Source: Treponema sp. UBA4377 (GTDB lineage: Bacteria > Spirochaetota > Spirochaetia > Treponematales > Treponemataceae). From it: a DNA stretch of 38,858 nucleotides. A model generated the notes under the pieces. That model worked only from the letters and a program-made list of their open reading frames with translations, did no database searches and was not told the origin of the DNA. The DNA is taken from the NCBI GenBank assembly GCA_002391235.1, contig DGRX01000029.1, forward strand, positions 1 to 38,858, read 5' to 3'. The position numbers and the translations under genes were made by a program. This document shows positions 21,906 to 29,618 of this stretch, piece by piece (the first letter of the stretch is position 1; each line of letters begins with the position of its first letter).

Positions 21906-22002
21906 CCCCGTAAAGCCAATGACCGCTCATCATTGGCCGCGACCCAAATTTGATGCAAAATTTGCGGAAGCTTATAAAATTTTATATTTTTAGGGTTTTA
22001 GT
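21906..22002 (+). promoter_or_regulatory. Structured 5' leader of rplM
   Basis: The leader can form GCCAATGA-CCGC-TCAT(C)ATTGGC (21915-21937) and CAAATTT-GATGCA-AAATTTG, then a U-rich stretch before the AGGG ribosome site. Ribosomal protein operons often have autoregulatory leaders, including L13 leaders in Firmicutes; no direct similarity is claimed. Confidence 0.35.
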
Positions 22003-22431
22003 ATGAAAACTATTTTTGTAAACGAAAAGGAACAGGCCCGCCAGTGGTACATCATTGACGCCGCCGGAAAGCCGCTCGGACGCGTTGCCGCCAAGGCCGC
22101 CTCTGTCATCCGCGGAAAGAATAAGGCCACTTACACTCCCAACCAGGAGATGGGTGACTTTGTAATCGTAATCAACTCTGCCAAGGCTGTCGTTACTGGC
22201 GCCAAGGAAACAGACAAACTTTACCACCACCACACAGGCTTCGTTGGCGGACTCAAGACGTTCACTTACGAAAAGCTTTTGGAGCGCCATCCGGAAGATC
22301 CGATGCGCTTGGCCATTGAGGGAATGTTGCCCGGCGGACGCCTTGGACGCCGCTTGTGCAAGAATTTCAGAATCTACGCTGGCGCGGAGCACCCGCACAC
22401 ACCGCAGAACCCCAAGCCCTTGGAAGTTTGA
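22003..22431 (+). CDS. rplM: 50S ribosomal protein L13
   Basis: A 142-residue protein beginning MKTIFVNEKEQARQWYIIDAAGKPLGRVA, with the L13 signature region GMLPGGRLGRRL and C-terminal AGAEHPHTPQNPKPLEV. It is an early-assembling 23S rRNA-binding protein. The rplM-rpsI order is the standard bacterial pair. AGGG precedes the start. Confidence 0.98.
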   Translation: MKTIFVNEKEQARQWYIIDAAGKPLGRVAAKAASVIRGKNKATYTPNQEMGDFVIVINSAKAVVTGAKETDKLYHHHTGFVGGLKTFTYEKLLERHPEDPMRLAIEGMLPGGRLGRRLCKNFRIYAGAEHPHTPQNPKPLEV

Positions 22432-22447
22432 GTAGAGGAGAATAGAA

Positions 22448-22846
22448 ATGGCTAGCACAAAAAACATCGCTATCGGAACAGGAAGAAGAAAGACAGCCAC
22501 AGCCCGCGTTTTCTTGCGCGAAGGCTCAGGCAAAATCGTTGTTAACGGAAAGGACGTAAAGGACTATTTCGCCACGCAGGAACAGGTTCGCGTCGTTCAC
22601 CAGCCCCTTTTGGTAACATCAAACGACAACAAGTTTGACATTTTGATTACAGTCCAGGGCGGCGGATTGAACGGCCAGGCCGCCGCTTGCTTGCACGGAA
22701 TCAGCCGCGCCTTGCTTCAGGTTGACCAGGACACACACACTGCGCTCAAGGCCAACGGATACCTTACTCGCGACAGCCGCATGGTTGAACGCAAAAAGTA
22801 CGGTCAGAAGGGCGCCCGCCGCCGCTTCCAGTTCAGCAAGCGCTAA
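22448..22846 (+). CDS. rpsI: 30S ribosomal protein S9
   Basis: A 132-residue protein with GTGRRKTATARVFLREGSGKIVVNG near the start and the conserved C-terminal KKYGQKGARRRFQFSKR, whose tail reaches the P-site tRNA. It lies 16 nt after rplM with GAGGAG upstream, and is followed by a terminator. Confidence 0.98.
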   Translation: MASTKNIAIGTGRRKTATARVFLREGSGKIVVNGKDVKDYFATQEQVRVVHQPLLVTSNDNKFDILITVQGGGLNGQAAACLHGISRALLQVDQDTHTALKANGYLTRDSRMVERKKYGQKGARRRFQFSKR

Positions 22847-22865
22847 ACTGCGATTTTGGCCCAAC

Positions 22866-22897
22866 AAAAGCTCCTGCCTTGGCGGGGGCTTTTTTTT
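22866..22897 (+). terminator. Terminator of the rplM-rpsI operon
   Basis: AAAAGC-TCC-T-GCC (22866-22878) pairs with GGC-G-GGG-GCTTTT, with a two-base loop, G-T pairs, and seven or more T downstream. Confidence 0.85.
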
Positions 22898-22943
22898 GCG
22901 CTAAAATTGTTTTGAAGCCCAAAAACGAGGCCTCCGTAAAAAC

Positions 22944-23435
22944 ATGCAAGAAGACTTAGACCAAACACAAACCGAGACTCAAGCCTCCGCCGCGGAAGCC
23001 TCTGCCGCCGCCCAAAAGGCCTTGGCGCTTTTGGCCCGCTGCGAGCAATGCCGTTCCGGCCTGGAGCGTAAGCTTTTGCAAAAAGGCTATTCGAAGGACA
23101 CGGTTGAGGGCGTTTTGGACGCTTTGGAGGAGCGGGGGCTTTTGGACGACCTAAGATTCGCCCGCGCCTGGCTCAACTCCCGCCGCATCGGCCATTTTGA
23201 AGGCCGGACCCGCCTTTTGTCCGAACTTGCCGCGCGCGGAATCGGCAAGGAAACGGCAAAAAAAGCCGTTGACGTTTTTTTTGAGGAATTTGACGAAGAA
23301 GAAATTTGCGCGCGCGCCGTAAAAAAGTTTTTGTCGCAAGGAAAAAGCGGCGAAAAGCTTATGGCCGCCATGATCCGCGCGGGCTTTAGCTACAAAATGG
23401 CCGCGAATGTTCTGCGTGAAATTTCTGACGATTAA
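22944..23435 (+). CDS. recX: Regulatory protein RecX
   Basis: A 163-residue protein made of three-helix repeats: ALALLARCEQCRSGLERKLLQKGYSKDTVEGVLDALEERGLLDD followed by RFARAWLNSRR, TRLLSELAARGIGKETAKKAVD and a last helical repeat. These are the RecX hallmarks. RecX restrains RecA filaments. A short Gln/Thr/Ala/Glu-rich N-terminal extension (about residues 1-24) precedes the domain. recA is not in the window. No good Shine-Dalgarno is visible before the ATG. Confidence 0.9.
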   Translation: MQEDLDQTQTETQASAAEASAAAQKALALLARCEQCRSGLERKLLQKGYSKDTVEGVLDALEERGLLDDLRFARAWLNSRRIGHFEGRTRLLSELAARGIGKETAKKAVDVFFEEFDEEEICARAVKKFLSQGKSGEKLMAAMIRAGFSYKMAANVLREISDD

Positions 23436-23464
23436 AAAAACAAAAAAGACGCGTAGCGGAAAGG

Positions 23465-23485
23465 CCGGACGGAGCGTCCGGTTTT
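23465..23485 (+). terminator. Probable terminator of recX
   Basis: CCGGACG-GAG-CGTCCGG (23465-23481) followed by TTTT. The stem is strong but the T-run is short. Confidence 0.6.
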
Positions 23486-23497
23486 GGTAAATCAAAG

Positions 23498-23654
23498 CAA
23501 AAAACGGACAAAACAGGGCGGGACGCAGAAAAAAAAACTTGGAGGGACCCGTCAGCGGAAGGCTTGGCCGCAGGCCTCAAGCCTGGAGCGTTGGACGGGG
23601 GGCGCCAAGGCTTTTTTTTCGTCGCTGGGACCCGCCATTTAAGTCCGTTTTTTG
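23498..23654 (+). repeat. Long structured intergenic element, copy B (plus orientation)
   Basis: The 120 bp core (23517-23636) is the same length as the core of copy A (8997-9116, minus) and shares its arms. The centre keeps a hairpin with different bases: AGGCTTG/CAAGCCT around GCC-GCA-GGC. A 12 bp outer stem CAAAAAACGGAC / GTCCGTTTTTTG (23498-23509, 23643-23654) encloses it, and T-rich DNA follows, so the RNA form could end like a terminator. It ends 14 bp before the -35 box of the next gene. Confidence 0.8.
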
Positions 23655-23668
23655 TTTTTATTTATTAT

Positions 23669-23697
23669 TTGACATCATTAGAGATATTTGATAGAAT
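23669..23697 (+). promoter_or_regulatory. Promoter of the HTH-response regulator gene
   Basis: TTGACA (23669-23674), 17 bp spacer, TAGAAT (23692-23697), only 6 nt before the ATG. The transcript is predicted to be leaderless. Confidence 0.75.
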
Positions 23698-23703
23698 AGA
23701 GAT

Positions 23704-24309
23704 ATGGAAAAAAGACGAAAAAGACCTGTCTATTCAGCGTTGGAGGTGGCCCGTCTTTGCGGCGTCGTAAACCAAACCGCCATCAACTGGATCAAGTCAG
23801 GCCACTTAAAGGCTTTTAAAACTCCTGGCGGCCAATACCGCGTTTATCCCGAAGACGTGGCGGACTTTATGTCCAGCCGCAAAATGCAAGTTCCGCAAGA
23901 AATACTGGACGCCGCTGCTCAAAAAACTGTAAATCAATCAAAGACAATTTTAATAGTTGACGACGACAAGGGCCTTAACTCTGTCATCGCAAAATATTTG
24001 GAAAAAAACTTTAAAGGCGCCGAAATTTTCCAGGCCTTTGACGGCTTTGAAGCCGGCGCTATTTGCTCGCAGGCAAAGCCTGGTTTTGTAATCCTTGACT
24101 TGGATTTGCCGGGCGTCGACGGCTTTTCGCTTTGCGAGCGCCTTAGCAAGGACGAGTATTTTGGCCGCCCAAAGATTCTAGTTGTCACCGCTTTGCAGGA
24201 CGAAGGCTTGGAAGAGCGGGCGCTTTCCTTGGGCGCCCAAAAATTGTTCAAAAAGCCAATCGCGATGGAAAGCCTTGTCCAGCCGGTAAAGGACTGGCTT
24301 GAATCTTAG
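23704..24309 (+). CDS. Excisionase/MerR-like HTH fused to a response-regulator receiver domain
   Basis: A 201-residue protein. Residues of about 9-57 are a winged-helix excisionase-type domain (YSALEVARLCGVVNQTAINWIKSGHLKAFKTPGGQYRVYPEDVADFM). Residues of about 80-200 are a REC domain with acidic DDD (86-88), phospho-acceptor Asp132 in ILDLDLPGVDG, Thr162 and Lys184 in FKKP. The order is reversed from most regulators, in which REC comes first. No histidine kinase is adjacent, so the phosphodonor and targets are unknown. It has no Shine-Dalgarno and its -10 box is 6 nt upstream of the ATG. It is a single-gene unit beside structured element copy B. Confidence 0.87.
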   Translation: MEKRRKRPVYSALEVARLCGVVNQTAINWIKSGHLKAFKTPGGQYRVYPEDVADFMSSRKMQVPQEILDAAAQKTVNQSKTILIVDDDKGLNSVIAKYLEKNFKGAEIFQAFDGFEAGAICSQAKPGFVILDLDLPGVDGFSLCERLSKDEYFGRPKILVVTALQDEGLEERALSLGAQKLFKKPIAMESLVQPVKDWLES

Positions 24310-24318
24310 GCCGGCCCT

Positions 24319-24428
24319 TTTTAGTCTTGCGAACAATTTTCTTTCCGCTAACAGTCCGCAATCGCAGCGTTGCGGCTTATGCGGCTAGCTGGAAATTTTA
24401 GTCTAGCGAACAATTTTATTGCCGCTAA
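24319..24428 (+). repeat. 33 bp direct repeat pair flanking a degenerate P1 repeat
   Basis: TTTTAGTCTTGCGAACAATT at 24319 and TTTTAGTCTAGCGAACAATT at 24396 begin two 33 bp units (24319-24351, 24396-24428) with about four differences, 77 bp apart, both ending CCGCTAA. Between them, 24345-24385 is a degenerate P1 copy ending GCTTATGCGGC. The second unit overlaps the last codon of the DUF1015 gene. Confidence 0.65.
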
Positions 24429-25759
24429 AAGAGCCTGCGCGCTTCCAAGTAAAAGCGCTTTTCGCTCGCTTCTCCCATCGAAAAGCTTTTTCGCGGCAAG
24501 GGGCCCAGGCTTCCGATTGTGTCAAAGAACGAGTCTTTTGCCACCGGCGGAAGAAGGATTCCCAGCGCTCCGTCTTTTTCTCCCAATCTAAAGACTTCTT
24601 CGGCTCCGTGAATGTAGTCGATTTCTGTTCCCGCGCTTTCCTTGATAAAGCTGTCAAGGGCGGGCTGGAAGCGGCTTACGGCCAAGTCCGTTATTTTTGT
24701 CTTTAAGAGAATTTGTTTTTGCGCTCCGTCTTTTTTGTAGTATAAGCCAAAGTCCGCCGTGGATTTTTTTACGGCTTCTTCAAGTGCTTGGGTCGTTGAA
24801 AGCTCTTGAATTTGAGCGCCCAGCTTTTCTTGGAGGAAAGCGGTCAGCGCCTCAAACGCGCTTGCGTCGGCCTTGTTAAAGACAACGCGGTGGATCGGCT
24901 CAAAGGTAAGGCCCGCGTCGTAAATGTTCACGATTTCCACCAGCGCGTAGCGGACGGGGCTTTCTTGAATTCGCTCTTGGGCCGCGCCGGCTTCCTGCAA
25001 GCGCTTTTTTTCCTCTTCCCAAACGGCTTTGGCCGTCGCAAGCGAATGGTTTCCGTCGCCGACCGCGAACAAAAAAGTCGAGCCGTTTTTGCTTCCGGCT
25101 TCGTAAAGTTTTTGGAGCGCGGCTTGGACGGCCTTAAGGTCTTCTTCGGATTCAACCGCCCAGCCTTTTATCGAGCCGCTTTCTTGCATCAATGGGCCTT
25201 GGTAAAGGGGAGCGTCGCCGCGCGCCTTTATTTTTCCGCCGATTCCTTCGACCAATAGATGGCCTGGGTCGTTTGCCAAAAGCATTATGTGCGGAAGCTC
25301 AAGCGGAGCGCCGCGCCTGATTTCCATTCTGGGCGGAATGCGCTCCAAAATCGTAGCTTCGGTCGCGCGGGTCAAGGCCGTGGAAAAGGGCTTCCATTCG
25401 TAGCTGTCCAAGTCCAAAGCGGCCACCAAGCCTTTTCGGACGCGGCCATAAGCGGTTGTACGCTCCACGTAAACAAAGGCCTTTTTTGGCTGGCCAAAAA
25501 CTCCGCCGTCAATGTAGCTGGCCATGGCCTCTTTTATTTTTTGAATCCGTTCCGCCTTGCCTTCGTCGTTAAGGTAGACTTCCGGAAAAATCAAGTTTAA
25601 GGTTGAAGGCTTGTCTCCGGCCTCTTTTTTGGCCGCGGCCCAATATTCCCTGTCCTGCGTGTATTGGTCGCAGGCGACGACGCTCCAAGTTTTTGTGTCG
25701 AGGTTTTTTGGAAAAAGAATTTCCGGGACGCTAAGTCCATATTCGCTAAAGTTTGTCAT
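24425..25759 (-). CDS. DUF1015 family protein
   Basis: A 444-residue cytoplasmic protein. It starts with a region like VVACDQYTQDREYW and contains PPRMEIRRGAPLELPHIMLLANDP and the family-typical FAVGDGNHSLATAKAVWEE near 236-254, followed by YALVEIVNIYDAGLTFEPIHRVV. These features fit the DUF1015 family (PF06245). The GDGNHS motif recalls ParB/SerK-related nucleotide-using enzymes, but no activity can be assigned here. Its promoter (TGC-TACAAT, 25772-25767 minus) ends 7 nt before the ATG without a Shine-Dalgarno. It is divergent from rpoN with only 46 bp between them. Confidence 0.85.
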   Translation of the reverse strand: MTNFSEYGLSVPEILFPKNLDTKTWSVVACDQYTQDREYWAAAKKEAGDKPSTLNLIFPEVYLNDEGKAERIQKIKEAMASYIDGGVFGQPKKAFVYVERTTAYGRVRKGLVAALDLDSYEWKPFSTALTRATEATILERIPPRMEIRRGAPLELPHIMLLANDPGHLLVEGIGGKIKARGDAPLYQGPLMQESGSIKGWAVESEEDLKAVQAALQKLYEAGSKNGSTFLFAVGDGNHSLATAKAVWEEEKKRLQEAGAAQERIQESPVRYALVEIVNIYDAGLTFEPIHRVVFNKADASAFEALTAFLQEKLGAQIQELSTTQALEEAVKKSTADFGLYYKKDGAQKQILLKTKITDLAVSRFQPALDSFIKESAGTEIDYIHGAEEVFRLGEKDGALGILLPPVAKDSFFDTIGSLGPLPRKSFSMGEASEKRFYLEARRLF

Positions 25760-25766
25760 GGCGCGA

Positions 25767-25775
25767 ATTGTAGCA
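25767..25775 (-). promoter_or_regulatory. Extended -10 promoter element of the DUF1015 gene
   Basis: Minus strand TGC-TACAAT, 7 nt before the ATG; the -35 position (TATCAT) is weak. It shares the short gap with the rpoN promoter. Confidence 0.5.
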
Positions 25776-25805
25776 TATTTGCGGAAAATATGATAGTATA
25801 TTCTT

Positions 25806-27260
25806 ATGGCGATGGGCTTTTCCCAACAGCAAAAGGCGACTCAAATCCAGGCGCAGCGCATGAGCCAAAAGCAAATACAATCTTTGAATTTGCTGTCGAT
25901 GAACGCGGCGGACTTGCGCGAGGAAATTTTCAAGCAGCTTGAAAAAAATCCCGCGCTTGAAATTGTTTCTGACAATTTTGAAAGCGGCGTAAAAAGCGCG
26001 CGCTACAAGAACCTGCCCGGCGAAAACATAAGGACTGGCGTCGCGTCGTCTTTGGGCGAACAAAAGTCCGAGGCTTTTCAAGAAATACTGGAAAGCCGGC
26101 CCGACGAAAGAAAAAGCCTTTTTTTGCATTTGACCGAACAAATCAATATGCTTACGCTTGACCAAGCGAAAAAAAGGCTGTGCAAAAAAATCATCGCAAA
26201 CTTGGACTCGCGCGGCTTTTACATTTTGGCTCCGTCAACCCTTGTTGACAAAAGGGCCGGCGAAAGCAAAAAGCTTTTGGAAGAATGCGTTGACATTGTT
26301 CAAAACCTTGACCCGCCCGGAATTTGCGTGGAGAACGTTGAAAAAAGCCTTTTGCTGCAAGCAAAGCTAAAAGGCGGCTCTCCGCGCTTGGCGCTTTTTT
26401 TGCTGGACGGCCATCTTGATTTTTTGAACCCGCCGCAAGGCCAAAAGGTATTGGAAAAGATAGAGGCTTTTTTGGCCGCGCAAAAAAAGCTTTCGTTCGC
26501 GAAAGAGGATTTTTCTTTTTTGGAAAGCGTTTCGGAGGATGACGTTGACCGCGCGCTTTATTTTATAAGAAGCCTTGATCCCTTTCCTGCCCGCGATTTT
26601 TCGCAAGAAGAGACCCATTATGTGGCTCCGGACATTTATGTCGAGAAAGTTCAGGAAGAAAAATCAGGCCTTAAAGAAGGCGTTGATTATGAAAAACGGA
26701 GCGTTTCCCTCGGCGCAGACTCTTTTTTTAGAATAAGAATTTCGGACAAGGCGATTCCCCAAATAAGGATAGCGCCTGATTTTGGTCCGGCTCAAAAAAA
26801 TTCCGGCTTTGCAAAAGCGGCGATTAGCCAGGCGAAAATGTTTTTGGAAGGCCTCGAATATAGGGAAAACACCATCGCCAAGGCGGCCTGCGCGATTGTC
26901 CAAAAGCAAATCGAATTCTTTAAAAACGGACCTGGAAATATAGTTCCATTAAAGCAAAAGGACATAGCCGCGTTAATCGGCGTCCATGAAAGCACGGTGT
27001 CTCGAATGGCGTCGTCAAAGTACTTGCAGTGCCAGTGGGGCGTTTTTCCAATAAAACATTTTTTTTCTTCCGCTGTTGCCGATGTTTCAAAAGAAAGCGC
27101 TCAATACCAAATTCAAAAGCTTTTGGAAGAAAACCCGCAAAAAAAATGGAGCGACCAAAAATTGGCCGCCGCCTTGGCCGAGCGGGGAATCAAGATCGCC
27201 CGCCGCACTGTAGCCAAGTACCGCTCCCAAATGAACATCGAATCCTCCTACTCAAGATAA
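25806..27260 (+). CDS. rpoN: RNA polymerase sigma-54 factor
   Basis: A 484-residue protein of normal length. Region I (residues 1-50) is Gln-rich (SQQQKATQIQAQRMSQKQIQSLNLLSMNAADLREEI) and would contact enhancer-binding activators. The core-binding region follows. The C-terminal part has a HTH (IAALIGVHESTVSRMASSKYLQC) and the RpoN box ARRTVAKYR that reads the -24 element. The ATG at 25806 has no Shine-Dalgarno, and possible -10 boxes lie within 12 nt. No enhancer-binding activator gene is in the window, although a likely target promoter is, at 8736. Confidence 0.96.
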   Translation: MAMGFSQQQKATQIQAQRMSQKQIQSLNLLSMNAADLREEIFKQLEKNPALEIVSDNFESGVKSARYKNLPGENIRTGVASSLGEQKSEAFQEILESRPDERKSLFLHLTEQINMLTLDQAKKRLCKKIIANLDSRGFYILAPSTLVDKRAGESKKLLEECVDIVQNLDPPGICVENVEKSLLLQAKLKGGSPRLALFLLDGHLDFLNPPQGQKVLEKIEAFLAAQKKLSFAKEDFSFLESVSEDDVDRALYFIRSLDPFPARDFSQEETHYVAPDIYVEKVQEEKSGLKEGVDYEKRSVSLGADSFFRIRISDKAIPQIRIAPDFGPAQKNSGFAKAAISQAKMFLEGLEYRENTIAKAACAIVQKQIEFFKNGPGNIVPLKQKDIAALIGVHESTVSRMASSKYLQCQWGVFPIKHFFSSAVADVSKESAQYQIQKLLEENPQKKWSDQKLAAALAERGIKIARRTVAKYRSQMNIESSYSR

Positions 27261-27277
27261 AAAAAAGGCGGAAAAAT

Positions 27278-27306
27278 TTGCTTTATTTTTCCAACCATGA
27301 TATAAT
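27278..27306 (+). promoter_or_regulatory. Promoter of hpf
   Basis: TTGCTT (27278-27283), 17 bp spacer, TATAAT (27301-27306). The leader contains a TCGCGC-GATTCG-GCGCGA hairpin (27313-27330) and then AAGGAG before the ATG. Confidence 0.65.
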
Positions 27307-27357
27307 GGATTTATCGCGCGATTCGGCGCGAAATTCACTTATTGCAAGGAGCATGAT

Positions 27358-27645
27358 ATGACAAAGACAGTAAAAGCGGTGGGATTTGAATTGGAACAAA
27401 AGCAGTCGGATATGATAGAAAAAAAGTTGAAGCGCGTTGACTACGCCGACGACTTGATTATTGACTTGATCGCGCAGGTAAAGCATGACAAGCAGTACGC
27501 TTTTGACATCACGACGAATTTCCGCTGGGGAGCCCAAGCCCATGTAGCCGCGGAAGACTTTGACTTTGCGGCAGCCTTGAACAAAGTCATGGATATTTTG
27601 GACAACAAAATCAAGAAAGAAAAAGACAAGATTCAGGGCAAATAG
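27358..27645 (+). CDS. hpf: Ribosome hibernation-promoting factor (short HPF/RaiA type)
   Basis: A 95-residue protein of the short form: it has the S30AE/RaiA fold pattern (KAVGFELEQKQSDMIEKKLKRV, then basic helix ALNKVMDILDNKIKKEKDKI) but no C-terminal dimerisation domain. It binds resting 30S subunits. It follows rpoN, as in proteobacteria, but has its own promoter and a strong AAGGAG. Confidence 0.87.
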   Translation: MTKTVKAVGFELEQKQSDMIEKKLKRVDYADDLIIDLIAQVKHDKQYAFDITTNFRWGAQAHVAAEDFDFAAALNKVMDILDNKIKKEKDKIQGK

Positions 27646-27656
27646 GGCGGCGCTAG

Positions 27657-27686
27657 TTGACACGGCCGCCGCTAATTGTGTATAGT
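27657..27686 (+). promoter_or_regulatory. Promoter of the hprK-ptsH-lexA-holA operon
   Basis: TTGACA (27657-27662), 18 bp spacer, TATAGT (27681-27686), 7 nt before the hprK ATG. Leaderless or nearly so. Confidence 0.65.
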
Positions 27687-27693
27687 ATACAAT

Positions 27694-28683
27694 ATGGCCG
27701 AAAAAACTTGGACAGTTCTAGACCTCTTGAACCTCGACTTGTCGGGACACGACGCCATCAACTTGACTTGCGTCGCCGGACGGCGGGGCCTTTCAAGAGA
27801 GTTGACTGTCCCGGAAATCAACAGGCCCGGCTTGGGCCTTTCGGGTTTTTTTGAGGCCTTTGCCTACAACCGCGTCCAGCTTTTTGGCCGCGGAGAGGTC
27901 GCCTACCTTAACAAGCTTTCGCAAGAGGGCAGAACGGACACTATAAGGCAGCTTTTTTCCTACCAAATCCCTTGCTGCATTTTTTCATCAAACCGCGAGC
28001 CGACTCCGGAGTTTATAGAAATCGCCGAGGAAGCTTGCTGCGCCGTTTTAAAGACTGACTTGGAGTCTTCGGAATTCATGGCGCGCCTTACCCGCGTTTT
28101 TTCAAACATTTTCGCGCCGCACAAAACATTGCACGGCGTTTTGGTCGAAGTTTACGGCGTTGGCATTATGCTTGGCGGCCATTCCGGCGTAGGAAAAAGC
28201 GAGACGGCGCTTGAGCTTATCGAGCGCGGACACCGGCTTGTTGCCGACGACATCGTCGAGATCCGCTGCGTAAACGGAAACACTATTCTTGGCAGGGGAG
28301 CCAACGCCCTTATCAGCCACCATATGGAGATTCGCGGTTTGGGAATCATAAACATTTCCCAGCTTTACGGAATCGGAGCCATCCGCGAGCAAAAAGAAAT
28401 TCAGCTTGTCGTTGAGTTGGAGGAATGGGATCCCAACAAGGTTTACGACCGCTTGGGAACCGCCGCCCGCGAAACCGACATGCTGGGCGTAAAGATTCCG
28501 TCAATCGAAATTCCGGTAAAACCCGGACGAAACTTGCCTATTATTATCGAGGCGGCCGCGATGAACGAGCGCCTTAAGAAGATGGGATACAACAGCGCCC
28601 GCGACTTTAACCAGAACATCCTTAAGTGGATTGAGACTGGCGACGCGCAGGCCGCTTATTACGGAACGGAAGATTCCTACTAA
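27694..28683 (+). CDS. hprK: HPr kinase/phosphorylase
   Basis: A 329-residue protein with the N-terminal DRTGG-like domain and a C-terminal kinase domain. Walker A is GHSGVGKS (162-169), followed by ELIERGHRLVADDIVEIR and the family signature MEIRGLGIINI (211-221). It phosphorylates and dephosphorylates HPr on Ser46 in response to ATP, fructose-1,6-bisphosphate and phosphate. Its substrate HPr is encoded next. The start MAEKTW at 27694 is preferred over 27676, which lies within the -35/-10 spacer. No PTS permease or enzyme I gene is in the window. Confidence 0.95.
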   Translation: MAEKTWTVLDLLNLDLSGHDAINLTCVAGRRGLSRELTVPEINRPGLGLSGFFEAFAYNRVQLFGRGEVAYLNKLSQEGRTDTIRQLFSYQIPCCIFSSNREPTPEFIEIAEEACCAVLKTDLESSEFMARLTRVFSNIFAPHKTLHGVLVEVYGVGIMLGGHSGVGKSETALELIERGHRLVADDIVEIRCVNGNTILGRGANALISHHMEIRGLGIINISQLYGIGAIREQKEIQLVVELEEWDPNKVYDRLGTAARETDMLGVKIPSIEIPVKPGRNLPIIIEAAAMNERLKKMGYNSARDFNQNILKWIETGDAQAAYYGTEDSY

Positions 28684-28709
28684 AATAATATAGCCCTTTG
28701 GAGGACATT

Positions 28710-28976
28710 GTGATTGAAAAAATTTTAACAGTAAAGAACCGCGCTGGAATTCACGCGCGACCGGCTTCGCTTATCGCCCAGTTGGCCAATAAATTTCAGA
28801 GCGAGATTACGCTGGAAAAAGATTCAATAGCCGTAAACGCCAAGTCGATTATGGGCGTGATTACAATGGCCGCAGGCTACAACACTACGATCAACCTTAA
28901 GGTTGAAGGCAGCGACGAGCAGGACGCCGCCAACGCGATCGAAAAATTGTTTGAAGGAAAATTCGAAGAGGATTAA
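28710..28976 (+). CDS. ptsH: Phosphocarrier protein HPr
   Basis: An 88-residue protein. With the GTG start at 28710 (GGAGG 6 nt upstream), the active His falls exactly at position 15 (NRAGIHARPAS) and the regulatory Ser at position 46 (AKSIMGV), matching standard HPr numbering. This decides the start against TTG at 28698. Both phosphorylation sites are intact, so it can be a partner of HprK. A regulatory rather than transport role is likely if the organism lacks a full PTS. Confidence 0.96.
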   Translation: MIEKILTVKNRAGIHARPASLIAQLANKFQSEITLEKDSIAVNAKSIMGVITMAAGYNTTINLKVEGSDEQDAANAIEKLFEGKFEED

Positions 28977-28990
28977 GCAAGGAGGACTTT

Positions 28991-29602
28991 ATGAAACAGA
29001 TAACGGAAGTTCAAAAGAACGTTTTAAATTACATCGCCGACTTTATCGACGAAAACGCCTATCCTCCGACAGTTCGCGAAATCAGCGACTATTTTGGAAA
29101 GTCAATTCGCGCCGTGCAGGACAATCTGGTGGCCTTGCAAAAGAAGGGCTTTATTTCGCTCGTGCAAAAAAAGTCGCGCTCAATCCGCATTTTGGTGGAC
29201 GAGCGCGAAAAGGAGCCCAAGCTTTTTGTCGACAAGGTTCCGCTTTTGGGAACGATCGCCGCCGGAAAGCCGCTTCTTTCCGAAGAAAACCTTGATGGCT
29301 ACGTGACCTTGACCGAGCCTTTTATCCGTCCCGGCAAAAGCTACTTTGCCTTGCGCGTTAGGGGACAAAGCATGATCAACGCTGGAATCTTGGAAGGCGA
29401 CTTGGCGATTGTCGAGCAGCGCAGCGACGTTATCGACGGACAAATAGTTGTGGCCGTCCTTGACGACGCGATTACCTTAAAGCGCTACTACAAGGAACAG
29501 AACAGAATCCGCCTGCAGCCCGAAAATCCTGCCTTCAATCCTATTTACTGCACTGACGTGCGCATCGTTGGAATTTTGGCCAACTTGGTTCGCACTTACT
29601 AA
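28991..29602 (+). CDS. lexA: LexA repressor
   Basis: A 203-residue protein. The N-terminal winged helix has PPTVREISDYFGKSIRAVQDNLVALQKKGFI (25-55); the C-terminal peptidase has the Ala91-Gly92 cleavage site, Ser127 in RGQSMI and Lys164 in ITLKR. It represses SOS genes until RecA triggers self-cleavage. A GGAGG precedes the start 15 nt after ptsH, so it is part of the hprK operon. No clear LexA-type operator was recognised upstream of the operon, which is unusual because lexA is normally autoregulated. Confidence 0.94.
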   Translation: MKQITEVQKNVLNYIADFIDENAYPPTVREISDYFGKSIRAVQDNLVALQKKGFISLVQKKSRSIRILVDEREKEPKLFVDKVPLLGTIAAGKPLLSEENLDGYVTLTEPFIRPGKSYFALRVRGQSMINAGILEGDLAIVEQRSDVIDGQIVVAVLDDAITLKRYYKEQNRIRLQPENPAFNPIYCTDVRIVGILANLVRTY

Positions 29603-29618
29603 GGGCTGTGTCCTAAAA

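Noticed and set aside
24425..25759. Naming the DUF1015 protein as a serine kinase
   Set aside because: The GDGNHS motif recalls SerK-like proteins, but the overall match cannot be tested here and the activity is not established for this branch.
27694..28683. Reading the hprK promoter region as part of a single rpoN-to-holA operon
   Set aside because: hpf and hprK each have a good promoter directly upstream, so at least three transcription starts are likely; read-through may add to this but is not required.
28698..28709. TTG start four codons upstream of ptsH
   Set aside because: It overlaps the GGAGG ribosome site; the GTG at 28710 puts the phospho-His at 15 and the regulatory Ser at 46 as expected.
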